From Nitrococcus sp. (GTDB lineage: Bacteria > Pseudomonadota > Gammaproteobacteria > Nitrococcales > Nitrococcaceae), in assembly GCA_030452365.1 (NCBI GenBank), contig JAKDMK010000132.1, positions 1-6,580 of the forward strand: a DNA stretch of 6,580 bases, read 5' to 3'. This document shows positions 5,557 through 6,580 of the stretch, piece by piece. A program made the translations under genes and the position numbers. How positions within the stretch are numbered: the stretch's first letter is position 1; each line of letters starts with the position of its first letter. Under the pieces are notes generated by a model, which saw only the letters and a list, made by a program, of their open reading frames with translations, was not told where the DNA came from and ran no database searches.

Positions 5557-6558
5557 GTGCTGGAGATCAGTTGGCTCACATGGGCCGTTACGACGGGAGT
5601 GATAGTGGCTATTCTGGCCCTTGATCTCGCTGTGGCGGCGGCCTGGCCCCACCGAGTCGGCTTCAAAGAGGCGACCGCTTGGTCGATTGCCTACGTCGGC
5701 ATCGCGGTTGCATTTGGTGTCTGGCTCACCCTGGGCCACGGCGCGGAGTTGGGCACCGAATACTTCGCCGGCTACATCATCGAAAAGAGTCTCTCCGTCG
5801 ATAACGTATTCGTCTTCGTGATCATCATGACGACGTTTGCAGTGCCCGAGGAGCAGCAACACAAGGTGCTCACCTTTGGCATTGCACTCGCATTGATCAT
5901 GCGCGCGATCTTCATCGCGCTGGGAGCTGCCCTGATCTCGGTGTTCTCGTTCATGTTCCTGCTCTTCGGGCTGCTGCTGATCTACACGGCCGTGCAACTG
6001 TTCCGCCACCGCAACGAGGATCCCGACATCGAGAACAGCGCCGTAGTCAAGGTCGCGCGTCGAGTGCTTCCGGTCACCAGTAGTTATATCGACGGTCAGC
6101 TCATAGCGCGCCTTGACGGTCGCTGGGTAGCCACGCCGCTGTTCGTCGTGCTGCTAGCGATCGGCGGAGTCGATCTGCTGTTCGCGCTCGACTCCATCCC
6201 GGCGGTGTTTGGCGTGACCAAGGAGCCCTACATCGTGTTTACGGCCAACGCGTTCGCGCTGCTTGGCCTGCGCCCTCTGTTCTTCTTGGTCAAGGGCCTG
6301 CTGGACCGGCTGGTCTACCTGTCCACCGGGCTGTCGATTATCCTGGCCTTCATCGGCGTGAAGCTGATTCTGCACTGGGCCCATCAGGACCTCAGCAGCA
6401 GCGTGCCCGAGATCAGCACGCCGCTGAGCCTCGGTGTAATCGTGGTAGTGCTTGCCGTAGTCACGGTTGCAAGCCTGCTAAAGACGCGCCGCGACCCGTC
6501 TTTGAAGGCACACGCCGGATCCCTGCACGCGGGCCGAACAACGCCCCCGCGAAGATAG
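5557..6558 (+). CDS. TerC/Alx-family integral membrane protein (putative metal ion exporter)
   Basis: The product has 333 residues, normal for the TerC/Alx family of inner-membrane proteins; some members export manganese or are linked to tellurite resistance and pH response. About nine hydrophobic segments are visible (roughly 7-27, 41-60, 83-94, 104-124, 129-149, 193-209, 226-246, 257-272, 290-308). The two family signatures are EKSLSVDNVFVF at 76-87 and DLLFALDSIPAVFGVT at 206-221, whose acids (E76, D82, D206, D212) line the proposed metal path; TANAFALLGLR follows at 229-239. Where E. coli Alx has Glu three residues before the first Asp of the second motif, this protein has G203, as I recall for the IGxxDLLFALDSIPA subgroup. 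The GTG start gives MLEISWLTW, the usual family N-terminus, with GGGGA (5542-5546) and GGA (5548-5550) upstream. An ATG at 5512 or TTG at 5488 would add 15 or 23 residues. The tail (309-333) is basic. The ion carried here is unknown. Confidence 0.93.
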   Translation: MLEISWLTWAVTTGVIVAILALDLAVAAAWPHRVGFKEATAWSIAYVGIAVAFGVWLTLGHGAELGTEYFAGYIIEKSLSVDNVFVFVIIMTTFAVPEEQQHKVLTFGIALALIMRAIFIALGAALISVFSFMFLLFGLLLIYTAVQLFRHRNEDPDIENSAVVKVARRVLPVTSSYIDGQLIARLDGRWVATPLFVVLLAIGGVDLLFALDSIPAVFGVTKEPYIVFTANAFALLGLRPLFFLVKGLLDRLVYLSTGLSIILAFIGVKLILHWAHQDLSSSVPEISTPLSLGVIVVVLAVVTVASLLKTRRDPSLKAHAGSLHAGRTTPPRR

Positions 6559-6576
6559 GGAAGATAGGAAGATAGG
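6552..6576. repeat. Short tandem repeat at the TerC gene end
   Basis: AAGATAGG occurs three times in a row (6552-6559, 6561-6568, 6569-6576) with one extra G after the first copy. The TAG of the first copy is the stop codon of the TerC-family gene. The array may continue past the window edge. Confidence 0.7.
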
Positions 6577-6580
6577 GGTC

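Noticed and set aside
5479..6009. Minus-strand open frame opposite the TerC-family gene
   Set aside because: Its His/Glu/Gln-rich translation is the antisense shadow of a hydrophobic coding sequence.

Overview
The window looks like chromosomal DNA from a GC-rich proteobacterium, most likely a gammaproteobacterium. The reasons are a Kup-type potassium transporter, two small outer-membrane-type lipoproteins (one with an OmpA C-terminal domain), Shine-Dalgarno-led starts, and palindromic intergenic elements of the kind scattered through proteobacterial genomes. The genus cannot be told from the sequence.

Layout, left to right. Positions 123-2072 (+) encode a full-length Kup potassium:proton symporter starting at a GTG. 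A short convergent gap (2073-2259) carries two inverted repeats. On the minus strand follows a two-gene operon, transcribed from 3461 down to 2260: a 131-residue DUF4398-like lipoprotein and, overlapping it by one base, a 268-residue lipoprotein with a helical, DUF4398-like N-terminal half and an OmpA peptidoglycan-binding domain. Positions 3462-3860 hold no gene I can support. A ribbon-helix-helix antitoxin gene (3900-4172, +) then overlaps the front half of a PIN-domain (VapC-like) toxin gene that has lost its C-terminal half, a decayed toxin-antitoxin locus. Next is a stand-alone gene (4452-5321, +) for an exported, cysteine-rich protein that I do not recognise and that contains two copies of a disulfide-like module. 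A 235-base gap with an imperfect hairpin and a perfect 11-base direct repeat leads to a TerC/Alx-family membrane protein gene (5557-6558, +). The window ends in a short tandem repeat.

The genes do not form one pathway. Kup and TerC are both inner-membrane ion-handling proteins but are separately transcribed and more than 3 kb apart. The lipoprotein pair is the only clear operon and probably acts in the cell envelope. The middle (3462-5321) looks like accessory DNA: a long non-coding stretch, a broken toxin-antitoxin pair and an orphan secreted protein. The least explained item is the duplicated cysteine module protein. I do not see evidence for a large new multi-gene system.
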